A stretch of 64,000 nucleotides of DNA from Areca catechu (GCA_021397845.1 CM038050.1:10606471-10670470); one strand, 5' to 3'; shown: positions 24,831 to 37,739, counted from the first letter of the stretch. The notes: a model not told the origin generated them from the sequence alone. Numbers and translations: made by a program.

Positions 24831-25984
24831 GAAGCCCGCGCGATTTATCCTGATGGACGGGCAGCTCTACAGTATATCCTACTCCTATCCATTCTTGAAG
24901 TACCTGAGACCCAAAGAGGCAGCCTTTGTGCTCCAAGAAATACACGAAAGCCTCTGCGGGAATCACATCGTAAGGAGGATGCTAGCATACAAGGCCCTCC
25001 GTCAAGGATACTACTGGGAAATCATGAGGGAGGACATCGTCGACTTCATGAGGAAGTGCGATCGCTACCAATACCGTGCCCACATACAGCGTCAACCAGT
25101 GGCGCCACTCTCCCAACTCTCCACACCCTGGCCATTCACCCAGTGGAGGATGGACATCCTTGGTCCATTTCCTTCTGCATCCGGACAATGCAAGTTGCTG
25201 ATAGTGGTTATTGACTACTTCACCAAATGGATGGAGGCAGAGCCACTAGCACGGATTACTAAAGCCAAGGTCCGCCAGTTCTTCTGAAAGTCGATCATCT
25301 GCCGTTCCGGACTCTTCCACAACATCATCATCGACAATGGACAGCAGTTCGATAATCGAGAGTTCGAGGAGTTCTGCGTTGATCTCGGCATTCATCATTG
25401 CTTCCCTCAGTGGCTCACCCCCAGACCAATGAAGAGGCTGAGGTGACCAACCGGACTATCCTCCAGGGACTCCGAACCAGGTTAGATCGGGCTAAGGATA
25501 GGTGGGCAGAAGAACTTCCCAGCATCCTTTGGGCCTACCACATAACACCTAGGACGGTCACGAATGAGACGTCCTTCAGCCTCGTCTTTGGCACGGAAGC
25601 CGTCATCCCGGTCAAACTTGGTGTACCCATACTATGGATGGAATAATAAGATGAGGCAGAAAATCCGGCCCGCCTTCTACTCAACTTGAACCTCTTCGAG
25701 GAAACGAGAGACAAGGCTCGATTCTGGATGGCGGCCTACAGACAGCAGGTAGCTCGGTACTACAACAGCTGGGTGAGGCCAAAGATCTTCCATCCAGGTG
25801 ACCTAGTGTTACATCGGGCTGAAACTTCCCAACCCCGGGAGTGCGGCAATCTCTTGCCGAACTGGGAGGGGCCCTATAAGGTGGTCGAGGCTCTTCCTCA
25901 TGGAGCCTACTACATAGCAGAGCGGACGGCATCAAATTTTCGCGGACTTGGAACGCCAACAATCTGAAAATGTACTACCAGTGA
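24831..25984 (+). pseudogene. Tat-B1 integrase, broken
   Basis: Zinc site: EIHESLCGNHIV and MRKCDRYQYRA, where the second Cys is Tyr. Core: WRMDILGPFP (first Asp), a TGA near 25285, IIIDNGQQFDN (second Asp), a shift, then EEAEVTNRTIL (Glu region). The C-terminal domain (MAAYRQQVARYYNSW) reaches MYYQ and a TGA at 25982-25984. Confidence 0.85.
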
Positions 25985-26079
25985 TGTAAGGCCTTCCTCC
26001 ATTAATGATAAAGTTCCACTTTGTGCAAATCGCTTTTACCTTGCAGGAATGTCGCTGCTCGACCCCAGGTCTGGCAAGC

Positions 26080-26560
26080 AAAGCTCGAAAACTCCTAAAG
26101 CCCGGCACTCTAAGCCCGGGAATTCCTGAAGCCTGGCACCTTAAGCCCGAAAACTCCTGAAGCCCGGCACCTTAAGCCCAGAAACTCCTGAAGCCTGGTA
26201 CTCTAAGCCCGGAAACTCCTAAAGCCTGGCATCTCTAAGCCCGGAAACTCCTGAAGCTCGGCACTCTAAGTCTAGAAACTCCTGAAGCCTGGTACTCTAA
26301 GTCCGGAAACTCCTGAAGCCCGACACTCTAAGCCCGAAAACTCCTGAAGCCTGGCATCTCTAAGTCCGGAAACCCCTGAAGCTCAGTACTCTAAGTTTGA
26401 AAACTCCTGAAGCCCGTCACTCTAAGCCCATAAACTCCTGAAGTCTAGCACTCTAAACCCGGAAACTCTTGAAGCCTGGCACTCCAAGCCTGAAAACTTC
26501 TGAAGCCCGGCATCTCAAGTCCAGAAACTCCTGAAACTCGACACCTTGGAGTCACCTAGT
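26080..26560 (+). repeat. About 31-bp tandem array downstream of pol in Tat-B1
   Basis: About fifteen diverged units with the core cggaaactcctgaagcc, then ggcactctaag. Tat-B2 carries the same array in reverse at 46440-46850. Confidence 0.88.
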
Positions 26561-26998
26561 GGGCCCACTGAGTGTAGCATCCTGGCTCGATCGTGCCATG
26601 GGCGCTTGGAGATGGTTCCACCTGAGGTCGCTCAGACCTCTTTCGAGGAAGCACACAAAGCCCTACTGCCATGCTGCTCATGTGGTGGGAACGACTCAAC
26701 AAGTCAAGGACTTCCTTCCTAGCCACCCCGCGTGCCTGAAGCTCGGCGGGAAAAAGCCCAAGGACTTAGAGCCTCAAGGCAAGATGCCTCGGCAAAGACA
26801 TGTACGTGGGCAGTCGAGAAGAAAAGGAAGGAAAGTCGCTAAAGCATTGAGAATTCGAAAGAAAATAAGTAAAATAGGATAGAAGATAATTTCATTAAGA
26901 ATTTTCAAGATCTTACATTATCTCCAGGCCCCAACAGGCCGAGTAGCCCAGACCGAAGCAAAGAAAGAAAAGGTACAAGAAGAAGGAAGATTCCTATG

Positions 26999-29343
26999 CT
27001 ACTCCGCTGGCTCCTTCCCGGGACGATGCTCAAGTCGGGCGACGTCTTCTGGGACCTCCGACAACGAGGCTACATTTAGGACCTCCGGTGGCGAGGCTAC
27101 GTCGACGATTGTCATGGGTTCCTCCGATTCGGCCATGGCCAAGATTGGGCCCATGCACGGAGCAGCCGGGAAGGCGAGCCCATTCAAGCTTATATCCGGA
27201 ATGAGCTCCGCCTTCGTGGATCGGCAGAACACGAATCCTTTGAAGAACGAGTCTATGGCCAATTCGTAGAACTCAGCATCGAATTCCTTCGAGGCCTTGT
27301 AATTTGGCACTACCTCGGCGGACTCCTTCGCAACCTCCATTAAGGCCCCTGCCCCCGCAGCTTTCTCCTCGATGGCAGCAGCCTTCTTCTCGACGGTGGC
27401 AGCCTGCTCCTATGCCACCTCCAGCTGAACCCGGAGAGTTTGAGCCTGCTCCCTCTCCCGGGCCACTTCGACGTTGAGCTTTTCCACTCTGGTCTCCCTG
27501 GCCTTGAGCTCCTCGGCCTGGCATCTGACCCGATTGCTCTCCCGGGCCAAGGACTCCTCCAGGTCCTTGAGGTGCCTCTCGGTGCCCGCTGCCTCGGCCC
27601 TAAGCTCTTTATTCTTCTGTTCGGCCTCCCTGGCTGCGTCCGTCTTTAGCTTGACCTTGGTCGCCAGCGAGTCAAGCTATTGCATCCGCTACTTATCCCT
27701 CTTGTCCCAGTTCTTGCAGTAGTCTCGTATGAGCAAGAGGTCCGTCCCAAGCTACACCAAGGAAGACATCAGCCACAAAAAAAAAAGAAAGAGAAAAATA
27801 AAAGAAAGAGAAAAAGACAAGGATACCTACCGAGAAGAGTTGCGGAAAGGTGCCAAGGATGGCGTCGGCCAGGAGCCTTCCTACTTTTTCTTGCTGATCG
27901 CGCGGTTGGACAGCGATGTCCATCATGCGCTCGGGAGTGCCCGATCCCGGACCAACGAGGAGTTCGGTGCCACCTCCAAGGGCAACTTGCGAGAGCTACC
28001 CTTCTTCTTCTTTGCTGCTGCTATGGTAGTGCCCTCATGACTGGCCAAGGACATCTCGAAATCTCTGTGGGGGCTCACCACCATGCCGGACAACACCGCT
28101 GACGGTGGCTCCCTCCTCTCCTCCTCTTCTTCTGCTTCCACCTCGACGATTTCAGGCGGTGGGAGCGCCATAGTGGTGGCAGCGGACCTGGCCCAAGTGA
28201 CCACGTCAGGCTCTCGAACCGGAGGCAAGTCCTGCTGCATCGACGGTTCGGGAACAAGTTGGCCATTCTTCTGCTCAGCTCGGATGGCACGATAGGTGCA
28301 GCCCTTGCGCTATCCTCGTTCCGAGGCCTCTTCGATGGGGACTCTCTGGCCCCCGCCGGTGCACCCCTCTTCCTGGAGAGCGTGAAGAGTTCATCCTTGG
28401 AGTACTTCATGCCTGCACAAAGAAGAATGAGGTTAGTTCCGAGCTTGAAGGGACAAGCAGAAAACAAAAAATAAGTAGAGCTTGCGCCAAACTCACCCAA
28501 CTTCTGCATTGGACTGACCCCAACTTCGAACAGGTTTTGCTCTGACAGCAGAACCTCGAGGGAAGGGATTTGGTCGGTGCGAAGCTGGTTGTAAATTTCT
28601 CGATCAGCCACCTCGACAGTAGAGTTTCAGTTCGGGGTCCGATCTGGGTTGCTCCAAATCCAATCGATCCCCTCGATGGAAGAAAAAAAGTATTTGCTCT
28701 TCCATCCTTTGATGGAAGAGGGGAGCTCGAACTTAATGCCCTTTGGGCATGGAGAAATGGACCACCATTCCTCTTCGTTCGGGTGGCATTTCAGGATAAA
28801 GAAAACCCTGAACAAGAAGAAACATGCTACAATCCAGTGAAAGTGGCAGAGGATGATAAAGTAAAAAATTATCCTGGCTGTATTCGTAACTAATTGAGCT
28901 GGAACTAAATGACAATGGCTCAGCACGGAAAGAAAGAAGGGATGAAGCGGGAATCGAAGGCCCCCTGCGAGGATTTCCTCGTAAAGAGCAATCCAACCCG
29001 GGTCACTGGAGGTAACCCGTTCCCTCGGTCGTGGGACCGAGAGCCCGACGGAATCTGGGACACCGAAGGCCTCCCGGATGATCGAGAGCTCCTCGCTAGT
29101 TATCATCGAAGCAATACCACCGGGACCAGTCGACCGAGAAGGTTAAGAAGAAGCTTCAGAAGGAGGAGGAGGAGGAGGAGGGCGAGCCCTAGGCTCCCCT
29201 ATAACGATCCCTGTGGAGTGAGGCCTTCTACGGATCTCGAAGTGGACTTCTTCCTCCTCATCGGAGGAAGGAGTCCTCCATCGAGAAGGCCCCACCTCAT
29301 CAGGATTGCTAGAGAGACGATGGCTGCGACCCGAATGAGCCAT
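26999..29343 (-). pseudogene. Tat-B1 antisense gene, 'putative gypsy type transposon' domain plus coiled coil, nearly intact
   Basis: The ATG at 29343 starts MAHSGRSHRLSS, a Ser- and Glu-rich leader. After a frame change near 29143 comes the conserved domain (28627-29106) with LYEEILAGGLRFPLHPFF, LVPAQLVTN and ELPSSIKGWKSKYFF. An 84-bp GT-AG intron fits at 28496-28413 and a 79-bp one at 27830-27752. Between them are a basic and acidic linker and KKKKGSSRKLP. A coiled-coil-like stretch (about 27350-27740) and an acidic tail ending GKEPAE precede the stop at 26999. The layout is identical in Tat-B2, including the 84-bp intron. I assign it to PF04195 from memory. Role unknown; antisense extra ORFs are described in Tat elements such as Grande. 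Confidence 0.75.
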
Positions 29344-29870
29344 CTTAAGAAAGAAGATGAAGAAGAAAGAACAGAGAAGGAAGAAAAAGGAGATGGACAA
29401 AGTCTGGGAAGATCCTAACCTTGAAGATGAACTCTACCCACTTAAAGGAAAAAGAAGAATGAAGAAGACGAACTTGGCTAGCCTTGGAGGAAAAAGGATG
29501 GCCGGGGGAAGATAGAAGGCTCTGGTTTGCTGGCGGGCACGAAGAATTTGAAAGAGAAGGTATTTTCAGAGAACTGTCCTTCCTTTCGAAATGACCAGAC
29601 CACAACCGTACCGTCCTAAAGCCGCCGCCATCATATTTGCGCCACGTGTCAGCAATCGACGGAGGGCAACGCTTTGATTCATCCAGAATCGTTTCGAATT
29701 ATGCATCAGCCATAAAGCCTCCTCAGATGAGTCCACGTGTCACTCCAGCATTGGCTTGGGGGTCTGTTCTGCGATGCACCGATGATCATGGCAATATGGT
29801 GCCATATTTTGGCCTTTCCATGTTAGCACCGCATTTACTCCCTTCGCCTCGAGCACCGTGCACCAACGGA

Positions 29871-29890
29871 ACTTGGGAGTGGAGGATAAA
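29871..29890 (+). other. Polypurine tract region of Tat-B1
   Basis: aacttgggagtggaggataa precedes the 3' LTR. The reverse complement of this signal follows LTR-a and LTR-b on the other strand. Confidence 0.6.
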
Positions 29891-31190
29891 TGATATGGCG
29901 GGATCATTGATGTCGGGCATCCTTATTCGGACTCCTTCACCAGGTGGCTCCCTCGAGATCGAGATGCCTTGCCCGAAGTCGAGCTCCGGCTCTCTTCGGA
30001 GTCCTTCGCCAAGTGGCTCTCTCGAGATCGAGACGCCTTGGCCGAAGTCGAGCTCCGGCTCTTTTCAGACTCCTTCGCCAGGTGGCTCTTTCGAGGTCGA
30101 GATGCCCTGGCCGAAGTCGAGCTCCCCCTCCTCGGACTCCTTCACCGGGTGGCTCTCTCGAGGTCGAGACGCCCTGGCTGAAGTCGAGTTCCGACTCTCT
30201 TCGAACTCCTTCGCCAAGTGGCTCCCTCGAGGTCGAGACGCCCTGGCCGAAGTCGAGCTCCGGCTCTTTTCAGACTCCTTCGCCAGGTGGCTCCCTCAAG
30301 GTTGAAAAGCCCTGGCCAAAGTCGAGTTCCTCCTCCCTGAACCGATCCCACTTCGGGCGAGAGGACCAGCAGCTGAGGGACATCGCTGCCTTCCTTGAAC
30401 GGCAATAAGCTGCCCAGGACCATGGAGGGGCACCCATCAGGCCGCAATAATTGCCCCTGCTACCACTTGCACCGAAAAGGAAGGGATCCCCCGATCGAGG
30501 CGCTACGCTCCCGACCGACCGTCTGTGCCATCCAAAAGAAGAAATCATCCCAGGAGATTTAAATTTAGGGAGTGGCTGCCCCGCGATCGAGACTCTACCA
30601 GGTTTTCCAAAGTGGAGCGATCAGAGGGAGGGTCAGAGCGCATGGCTTAGTTCCCTATCACGAATGGGGAAAGGAACCTTGCGCACGGCACGGAGCGTTG
30701 CTGCACACACCTGCAAAGGAGGGGAGGATCCCGAGGTAGGCGACAGGCAGCCATCCTGGCTTAAAAGTGTTCTTCAAGGTTCCAAGAGGGAGGTAAGTAA
30801 CAACAAACGGGCGAAGGGGGCAGCATACAGGAGAGCAACTGAGAAGCCATGTGCTATAGGCTATCGGAGACTCACTGGAAGGGTCTCGACAGACACATCT
30901 ATCTAGCTCAAACACTCCTCGACTGCCACTTCTCCCGCTCTACTCTCAACCCATTCATACTCTCTAAGCATATAATCTTTCTCCTCCTAGAGTGGAGTCC
31001 ATCCACAGGACTCGACCAGGAGGATTTATTCTCCTAAATCGCTATTGACTTGAGCGTCGGAGTGTCCCCACCAGAATCCCCGGCCCGGATCTTCTTTATT
31101 TTATAGATCTGGACATGTGAGCAGATTTTCAAATAACGAAGATGAAGTTTGAGGTCATCTCCAACTACATGCAGCGGTAGGACGGCAACA
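29891..31190 (+). repeat. 3' LTR of Tat-B1
   Basis: Starts TGATATGGCGGGATC and ends GGCAACA. It has about six 69-bp minisatellite units, against about two in the 5' LTR. The motif tgacttgagcgtcgg lies at 31046-31060. Confidence 0.88.
29933..30330 (+). repeat. 69-bp minisatellite in U3 of the family B LTR
   Basis: Units start at about 29933, 30002, 30071, 30138, 30208 and 30277. The core is gccaggtggctccctcgagg. Because 69 is a multiple of three, open frames run through it on both strands. They are not genes. Confidence 0.88.
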
Positions 31191-31486
31191 CATTCCAATA
31201 CTAATTTTTATCACTAATCAAATGTAATAAAAATTTTAGTCATTTTAATTCTTATCCCATTCTAACTCTAACTCTGAACGTGAACCATGTATGTCCTGAC
31301 ATAGAATGCCGTGTTGTCCGCTAAAAAGCAAAAAAACTCGTGAGAAAACGTGATGGAAGGCATGACAAAAGGGTCAGAAAATAACAGCGGACGAGCTGAC
31401 GGAAGGCTCAAGGAATACAAAAAAGAATCGAAGGAATCTCATCTACTCAAAAGTCAAATAAACCTCTGCCAGTATCCCGCGACTTC
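31191..31486. other. Spacer between Tat-B1 and the foldback element
   Basis: No gene or repeat seen. Confidence 0.5.
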
Positions 31487-33193
31487 GATCTTTTTTAAAT
31501 AATATTTTTTAATAAATATTTAATAAATTAAAATATATTTATCAAACAGGTATTGTTTAGTATGGATGACAGCTACATTTGAAGACAGTTTACCAAACTG
31601 AGATGGGTTAAAACATATTTACCAAACAGGTATTGTTCACTGTAAGTGGCAGCCACATCCGAAACTGCAAGTTAAATCTACTGATTTAGATATTAAAATA
31701 AAAATATTTAAAATAAAATAATAAAAATTAAAAAAAATTAAAAGAAGTTAAAGGTAAAATCTGTGATTTTATTTTAAATAAAGCAGTAGGTCGCACCAAT
31801 AGGTTCATCTTATGCTCGTACCTATTTTTTAAATAAAAAGTTAAAAATATATAAATAAAATAATAAATTATTATCTTAATAATAATATAAAATATTAATA
31901 TTATAAAATAAAATTTATTATAATATAAAATAAATAAAATAAATAATATATTAAATATACTATAATATATTAAATTATATATTATATATTATATTATAAA
32001 ATATAATAAATATTTTATAATATAATATAAAATTTATAATTTAGTCGGTGCTAGTCTAGTTGCCAGTCCAATCGTTAAGTCGGTGCCAATTCACCTATCG
32101 AGACAATGCCAGTCTAACCGTCAATTCCAGTCGGTAGCCTGGTCTCCTGTCTGATACCAGTTCAGTCACCAATCAAGCTGTCAGTTCGACCACCAACCTT
32201 GTGCTTTCTGGTCGCCAGCCCAGTGATGGTCTGAACTAGTGGCTCGATTGGTGACCGGACTAGCACGAGACTGGCGACTGAACTGGCACCGATCTAATGA
32301 CCGGACTGGCAACCTAACTAGCGACCGAACTGATATTGGATAGGGAATCGGATTGGCATGAGCTACTGACCAAATTGGCACTGGATTAGTGCTGAATTGG
32401 CATCGACCTGGTGACCGGATTAGTATCAGGCTGATGGTCAAACTAGCACCAACCCGATGGGGACTGGGTGAGAAATCGGACTAGTACTGACTGGCGACTG
32501 CATGAGGCTGATGACTGAACTGATACCGGACAGGAAATCGAATTGGCACCGGGCTGCCGACCGAACGGCGACCAGATTAGCACTATTAGACTAGTATCGA
32601 CCCTATAGATGAATTGACAACCGAACTGGCACGAGCTAAATAACTGGATTGGTGACTAAACTGGCACCGACTAAATTATAAAATATTTATTATATTTTAT
32701 AATATAATATATAATTTATAATTTAATATATTATAATATATTAAATTATATTTATTATAATATTTATTATATTTATTATATATTATAATGAATTTTATTT
32801 TATATTATTATTAAGATAATAATTTATGACTTTATTTATTTATTTTTTTTTTTTTTTATTTTAAAAATAGGTGCAGAAGTAAGATTAAGCTTCACTCAAG
32901 GTGAAGCCATAGATTCTACCTACAATTTTTTTATTTTTAATTTTTATTATCTTATTTTAAATATTTTAAATATTTTTATTTTGATATTTAAAATCATAGA
33001 TTAAATATTTTAAATATATAAAATATTTTTTATATTTTATTATCTTGTTTTTATATATTTTTATGAACCTACATGTTTAACCTGTGATTTCAGACGTGGT
33101 CGCCATGCATATCAAATAATATCAATTTGATAAATATATTTCAACCCATTCCAATTCGGTAAATATTTATTAAAAATATTATTTAAAAAAATC
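31487..33193. mobile_element. Long inverted-repeat (foldback or long-TIR) element
   Basis: The outer ends gatcttttttaaataat (from 31487) and the reverse complement of 33193 (gatttttttaaataat) match. The match continues inward in order: the aataaatattt block, the tatttatcaaac/ggtattg block, a block around 31610-31680 against 33065-33160, the aaataaaataataaaaatt block, and the AT-rich block next to the core. The core, 32040-32670, is GC-richer and built from short units of gaccgaactggcacc type. These read gtcggtgcc near the left and ggcaccgac near the right, with the turn near 32215. No transposase frame and no clear target duplication were seen. It looks like a non-autonomous DNA transposon of foldback or long-TIR Mutator type; the class is inferred. 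Confidence 0.7.
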
Positions 33194-34045
33194 CCCTCCA
33201 ACTCTGGTTTTGTCTGGTACGTTTTTCTGATAATTATATTTTTAAGCAGAACCATGACCCTTTTATTAAAAAAAACAAGGACCTAACAAAACTTTGACCC
33301 TTCACATTTCCACTTTCATCAGAGTTTCCAGAAGCAAATTATCACTGAATAAATTCAGCCTTTTAACCAGTAAGAAAACGAAGGTCATGCCGGTTGTCAC
33401 AAAATTCAGGATATCTACAATCTTGGCGAAATTATATCCTACACTCTATACACACCACCAATCACAGCCGCCTATTTCTATAATGATACACCAAGATAAG
33501 CACTTGATAATGAGCAACCGTGATGGACAGCATGGCATAGGGATGAACCAGATGACTTATTCAGCATTTTTTCATCATACAAGTTTTACAAATTAATGAT
33601 AACAGTAAGTAGGACTTGGGTGTCCAGACACTTAAATTTTTAGCCTATTTCTGGAGTCAAAACTATAATTTGAGGCTGAAAATATAGAGTTCTAAACAAA
33701 TGGCAGAGTTGTACAAATATCCACTGGCAAAATACTTCTTAGAAGTCATCCGAATTGAAAGATTTATCATGAGCGTAGGTGATAGGACAAGATATATGTG
33801 CTAGAATCATATAAAAGTGAAAATCAGAAAATTTTGAATGGATTACGTAGCATGAAAAAGATGGCAGAAAAAAAAATAATCTGAGCATGGATCAACCAAG
33901 ATGCAGTTTCCCACACAAATGAAAAGGAGTCGGTCAAATAACAATCACATATTTTACACATTCGCTCCTCCAAATAATAATGTAGGCATGTATCCTCCAA
34001 CTCTGCCATGACACCATCCTCTTCTCTTGAATCCAAACAATCAGT
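33194..34045. other. Downstream flank of the FCF2 gene
   Basis: Contains the expected FCF2 3' UTR and spacer. The 100-codon frame at 33294-33596 has no recognisable domain and is not supported. Confidence 0.5.
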
Positions 34046-36726
34046 TCAATAACCAGCTTTTTCCCTTCTTTGTTTGGCTCGTTTCCATGTCTGTCGACCC
34101 TTAATCTTCCACTTACCAACACCACCAGGTTGACGTTGCTCCTCAATTTCTTGGACCTTACGTTTTCTGTGAGACATGAAATACACGTATTAGCAAAATA
34201 ATAAAAATAAAATTCACCAAAACAACTACCTTGCAAATTTAACGAGCTTCAGTGGCCTAGCAAACTACTGTAAAAACAAAAAAGCAGGATGAAGTTATCA
34301 TAGTAAAAGTGAATACAGTAGAATAGTTTCTGTTATTGATGATAATAAAATTGCATCTGGAATTAGAGATTCGGTAGGCATGACAGGATCCATCATTGCA
34401 CACTCCAGTTGCATGACTACAAGATAATTCACCTGTCTGAAAAACAGGTTGCTTTGGACATGATATCCTGCTCCAGAATTTCAAATGGCATGGATGTACA
34501 ATAATAGAACTATTTAAACCATGGTTTGGCATCCAATTGTACAGACAAACTTCCACTTGAAATTCTAGATTGCAATCTAAGTTAATTAGAGAATGCTAGA
34601 GATAAAATTGTCTCACCTATAAGACTTAAAGGTCTGATCAGATAGCAGTTCATCTGCCAATGTTGCCTTCCTCTCTTTCTTTGTTAGCCTGCCTGAGAAG
34701 AACTCAGATGAAGGTTCGATAACAGTACCCACCTGAAACAGATTTGTACCAAACATAATAATCATTTGAAATAAGACCAGATTGGCAATTAAAGATGCTT
34801 TCAACCACTGAAGAAAAACATGTAACTTGCCTGAAAATACTTCGGGAGGGCCTTGGACTTCTCCCCCCTTTTGAAGTGCTTTTTTGGATCAATAGCACTC
34901 CTCAGCTGCAGCACAAATAAAACGTCAAACATCCAAAGTGAAATAATCAGAAACAATCTAAGCATCTGACATAATAAAATTTAAAACCCTTACACAAAAA
35001 TCAAATATAATGTTGTCTGATACCAAATTTCAATATTTTGATCTTTAATAAACTAATGAATACAAGAAGCACATACACATCCTTACAGCATATACACTAT
35101 CTAGGAAGCTAAATAATTTAGACATCATAATTACACAAATTTCAACTAGAATAAGATGATAAAAATGCATGCTCAATGTACAAAATATAAAAAATAAAAA
35201 AACTAAATCAGAATAATTTTAACACTAACCTTCACAATCTATGACCAGAACAAGCTAATAGGTGCAAAGAAAGCAGACAACCATTCCTATGGCATCTTCG
35301 ATAAACAATCAAGAATCTAAACTACATTGTATAGAGCCTCTAGCACTCTACCCGATACTAGCATCCTAATCTAATGAATAAAATAATAGGACTCTTTAAC
35401 ATGCAATTTAATGAATAAGATAAGACAATAGCATATTAAGCTCTATAGTATCCACAAGCAGCCTCGGGAGCAAATATCTACCATAAAATTCATTCAACCA
35501 CAATGCCATGTGGTGTTTTTCTTTAATAAAAAAGGAGGGCAGAGAAGCAGGGTGATCTTGTATATATAGAAACTCCCCAAGCCGGATGTTGTGGTAAAAA
35601 AAAGAAAAAAAGCAAAACTACAAATGCCCCAAATCACCACCGTCCAACAACCATGCTATAAAAAGAGGTGAATGTAGCTATATATTTGACAAGGTAATCA
35701 ACCCCTCTAATCACATCAACAACTCAATTTCTCCCAATCTCTCAGCATGCTTCACATGACTGAATCGTGAGACCTGACTTTATCTATCCCTGCTAGGTGA
35801 AGGACACTTCCAGGCCATCAAGTTTTGAGTTCTGTGCTTGGCATGACAGCAGCTAAACCTTTCTACCGATAATGTCAGAAAATATGCCAGAATCACAGCA
35901 AAGGATATGAGAATATAGTTTCCACAAGCTTATAGAGCATCACTTTCTCGTCTAATTAAGATTGTTGAAACAAAGTTCCCACTTCTTTAAAACATACGAT
36001 CAGGCTAGAAAGCTTCTTGAATACAATAGGAATCCCATGCCCCATTAGTTTGTGGAAGTAACACAAAGAGGACACTGTTTGCATGGACTCTGGAACTTTT
36101 CATCCATGATTATTATATAGTACGTCTACAGGAAGATACTTTACACGACTCCCTCAATACCTAATTATTCGAATTCTACAAGAAAATAATCCACCATACT
36201 CTCATCTCTCTAGTTCAACTCGTGTTGCAAACGCAAAATTTATCCAACAAGCTAGTGAACCAATGTTCATCTATGCTGAAAAATCTTCAAACCAAAATAT
36301 GAATCAATCAAAAGAATCCATGATTTGATGAATTTAAAATATATTTATATAAGTGACGAGAAGCTACCTTGAGAATCTCAAGATCTTTCTTCAACCCTGG
36401 AGTGATAGTAGGAGCAGGCATATCAAACCTAGGCCACAAAAATCATGAAAAAAAAAACCCTAATTATTTGAGAAAGATTAGTAGAGTTTAGCATCCACTT
36501 ACCAGCTTCCGCCGGCAGTATCTTTAACATTTTTCTTCAGTATTTTATTCAACTTTCGCGGATCAGCAGGGGGAACATATAATCCATCTACGAGCTCGTT
36601 GTCAGATCTCCAAAGAGAATCTTTTGTTTGACCGAGCAATTTCTCGACACTGTTTTTGGCCCCATTGGTTAAAGAAGGCACCTTTGGAGACCAAGAAAGA
36701 CCAATTGCCGAATTTTCTCGTGGCAT
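34046..36726 (-). CDS. FCF2: FCF2-type pre-rRNA processing protein, five exons, complete
   Basis: FCF2 family proteins are nucleolar factors of the small-subunit processome, needed for early 18S pre-rRNA cleavages. Coding exons on the minus strand: 36726-36503, 36428-36368, 34905-34831, 34732-34617 and 34166-34046. They join in frame to 597 bp, or 198 aa. The conserved domain starts at the exon 1/2 junction (GGSWFDMPAPTITPGLKKDL) and runs through LRSAIDPKKHFKR, PKYFQVGTVIEP, FFSGRLTKKERKATLADELL and YRKRKVQEIEEQ. The C-terminus is basic, as usual. Intron 2 is about 1.46 kb. Intron 3 starts with GC instead of GT (cag|gcaagt), a known minor donor form; the other introns are GT-AG. The N-terminal 70 residues are less conserved. 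Short plant homologues of this family are normally about 200 aa, so the gene looks full length. Confidence 0.93.
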
Positions 36727-36889
36727 CCTGATTGTAACGAAATTGAACGCTTAGGGCACCTTGCGAGACTCAGGAATCAGGGCAGAGAGAGAAGAAATGA
36801 GGAGGGAGGGTGAGAGGGAGATACTTCGCGGCGGGGAACTTCCTCTATTTTTTTGTGCTCTCAGGACTCTCAACCGGGTGGAGGCTTGG

Positions 36890-37590
36890 AGCGAGGTTTA
36901 GACGATGGCTAGGGTTTTGTATCGGTAGGTATCCATACGATACATTAACGGAGAGCCCAGAGCTCTCGCAGCGCGTCACGTGTCGAGCTCTGGACTCTCC
37001 ACGATGGGATTTTTTTTTTTTGGTGTGTTAAGTCAACTCGCCCGCAAACCCACCGAGTCGTCGCCAACCACCTCGCCGCCTTCCCCCACCCCTGCCCCCT
37101 CCACTCCGTTCTCCCTCAGGTGTTTTCCTTCCCCGCAGATCTCCGAAGAAGGGAACCGGCGAGGAAAAAAAAAAAAAAAAACACCTCTGCCTCCCTCGAG
37201 TGTTTTCCTTTCCCACAGATCTGCGAAGAAGGGAACCGGCGAGGAAAAAAAAAAAAAACCAATCTATGAGGGAAAAGGCCTTACCTTTCAATTTGTTCCG
37301 TCTTCCTTTGTTTTCCCCGGTTTTTCCTCTGTTTTTTCCGTCTAGAGGAGTCTCGATCGGAACTGTCAATTAGTTCCGTCTTCCTTTGTTTTCCCCGGTT
37401 TTTCCTCCGTTTTTTCCGACCTGAGCCTCGGTCGCTTGGAGCGGCTGGACGGGGAAGTCGAAACGATGGCTAGGGTTTTTTTTAAAAATATATATCAGCG
37501 TTGAGTTTAAAGGGTTTAAATATATTATTAATCAGGTGGGAGGTCCAGCCATGAAGTTTAAACGATGGCTAAGATTTTTTTTATTACGCT
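36890..37590. repeat. Duplicated blocks upstream of the FCF2 gene
   Basis: Three short-range duplications. acgatggctagggttt appears at about 36902 and 37472, and with changes at about 37562. A block of about 79 bp ending in an A-run (tgttttcctt..ggcgagg) is repeated at about 37120-37180 and 37199-37260. A block of about 78 bp starting gttccgtcttcctttg is repeated at 37295 and 37373. No gene is supported here. The region between 36727 and 36890 should hold the FCF2 promoter and 5' UTR; no TATA box was evident. Confidence 0.7.
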
Positions 37591-37739
37591 TTTATATATA
37601 AAAGTTTAAAGAAGATAGGAATATATTAAAAAAATATAAATATATTATTAATTAGTTTTTAAATAAAAGTTTTTTATCCTTGCCTTATTATAATATTTAT
37701 TTTTATTTAAATTAAAAGATGAAAATGCATAATATAAAT

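Larger units (their letters stand above)
19394..31190 (+). mobile_element. Tat-B1: structurally complete Tat-type retrotransposon with many stops
   Basis: LTRs at 19394-20474 and 29891-31190 are flanked by cattt (19389-19393) and cattc (31191-31195), a 5-bp target duplication with one mismatch. The domain order equals that of Tat-A: PBS, gag, protease, RT, two RNase H domains, integrase, tandem array, antisense gene, polypurine tract. It is markedly more GC-rich than the surroundings. Stops and shifts occur in every coding domain. Confidence 0.92.

Noticed and set aside
29637..30408. 222- and 154-codon open frames
   Set aside because: Minisatellite of the Tat-B1 3' LTR.
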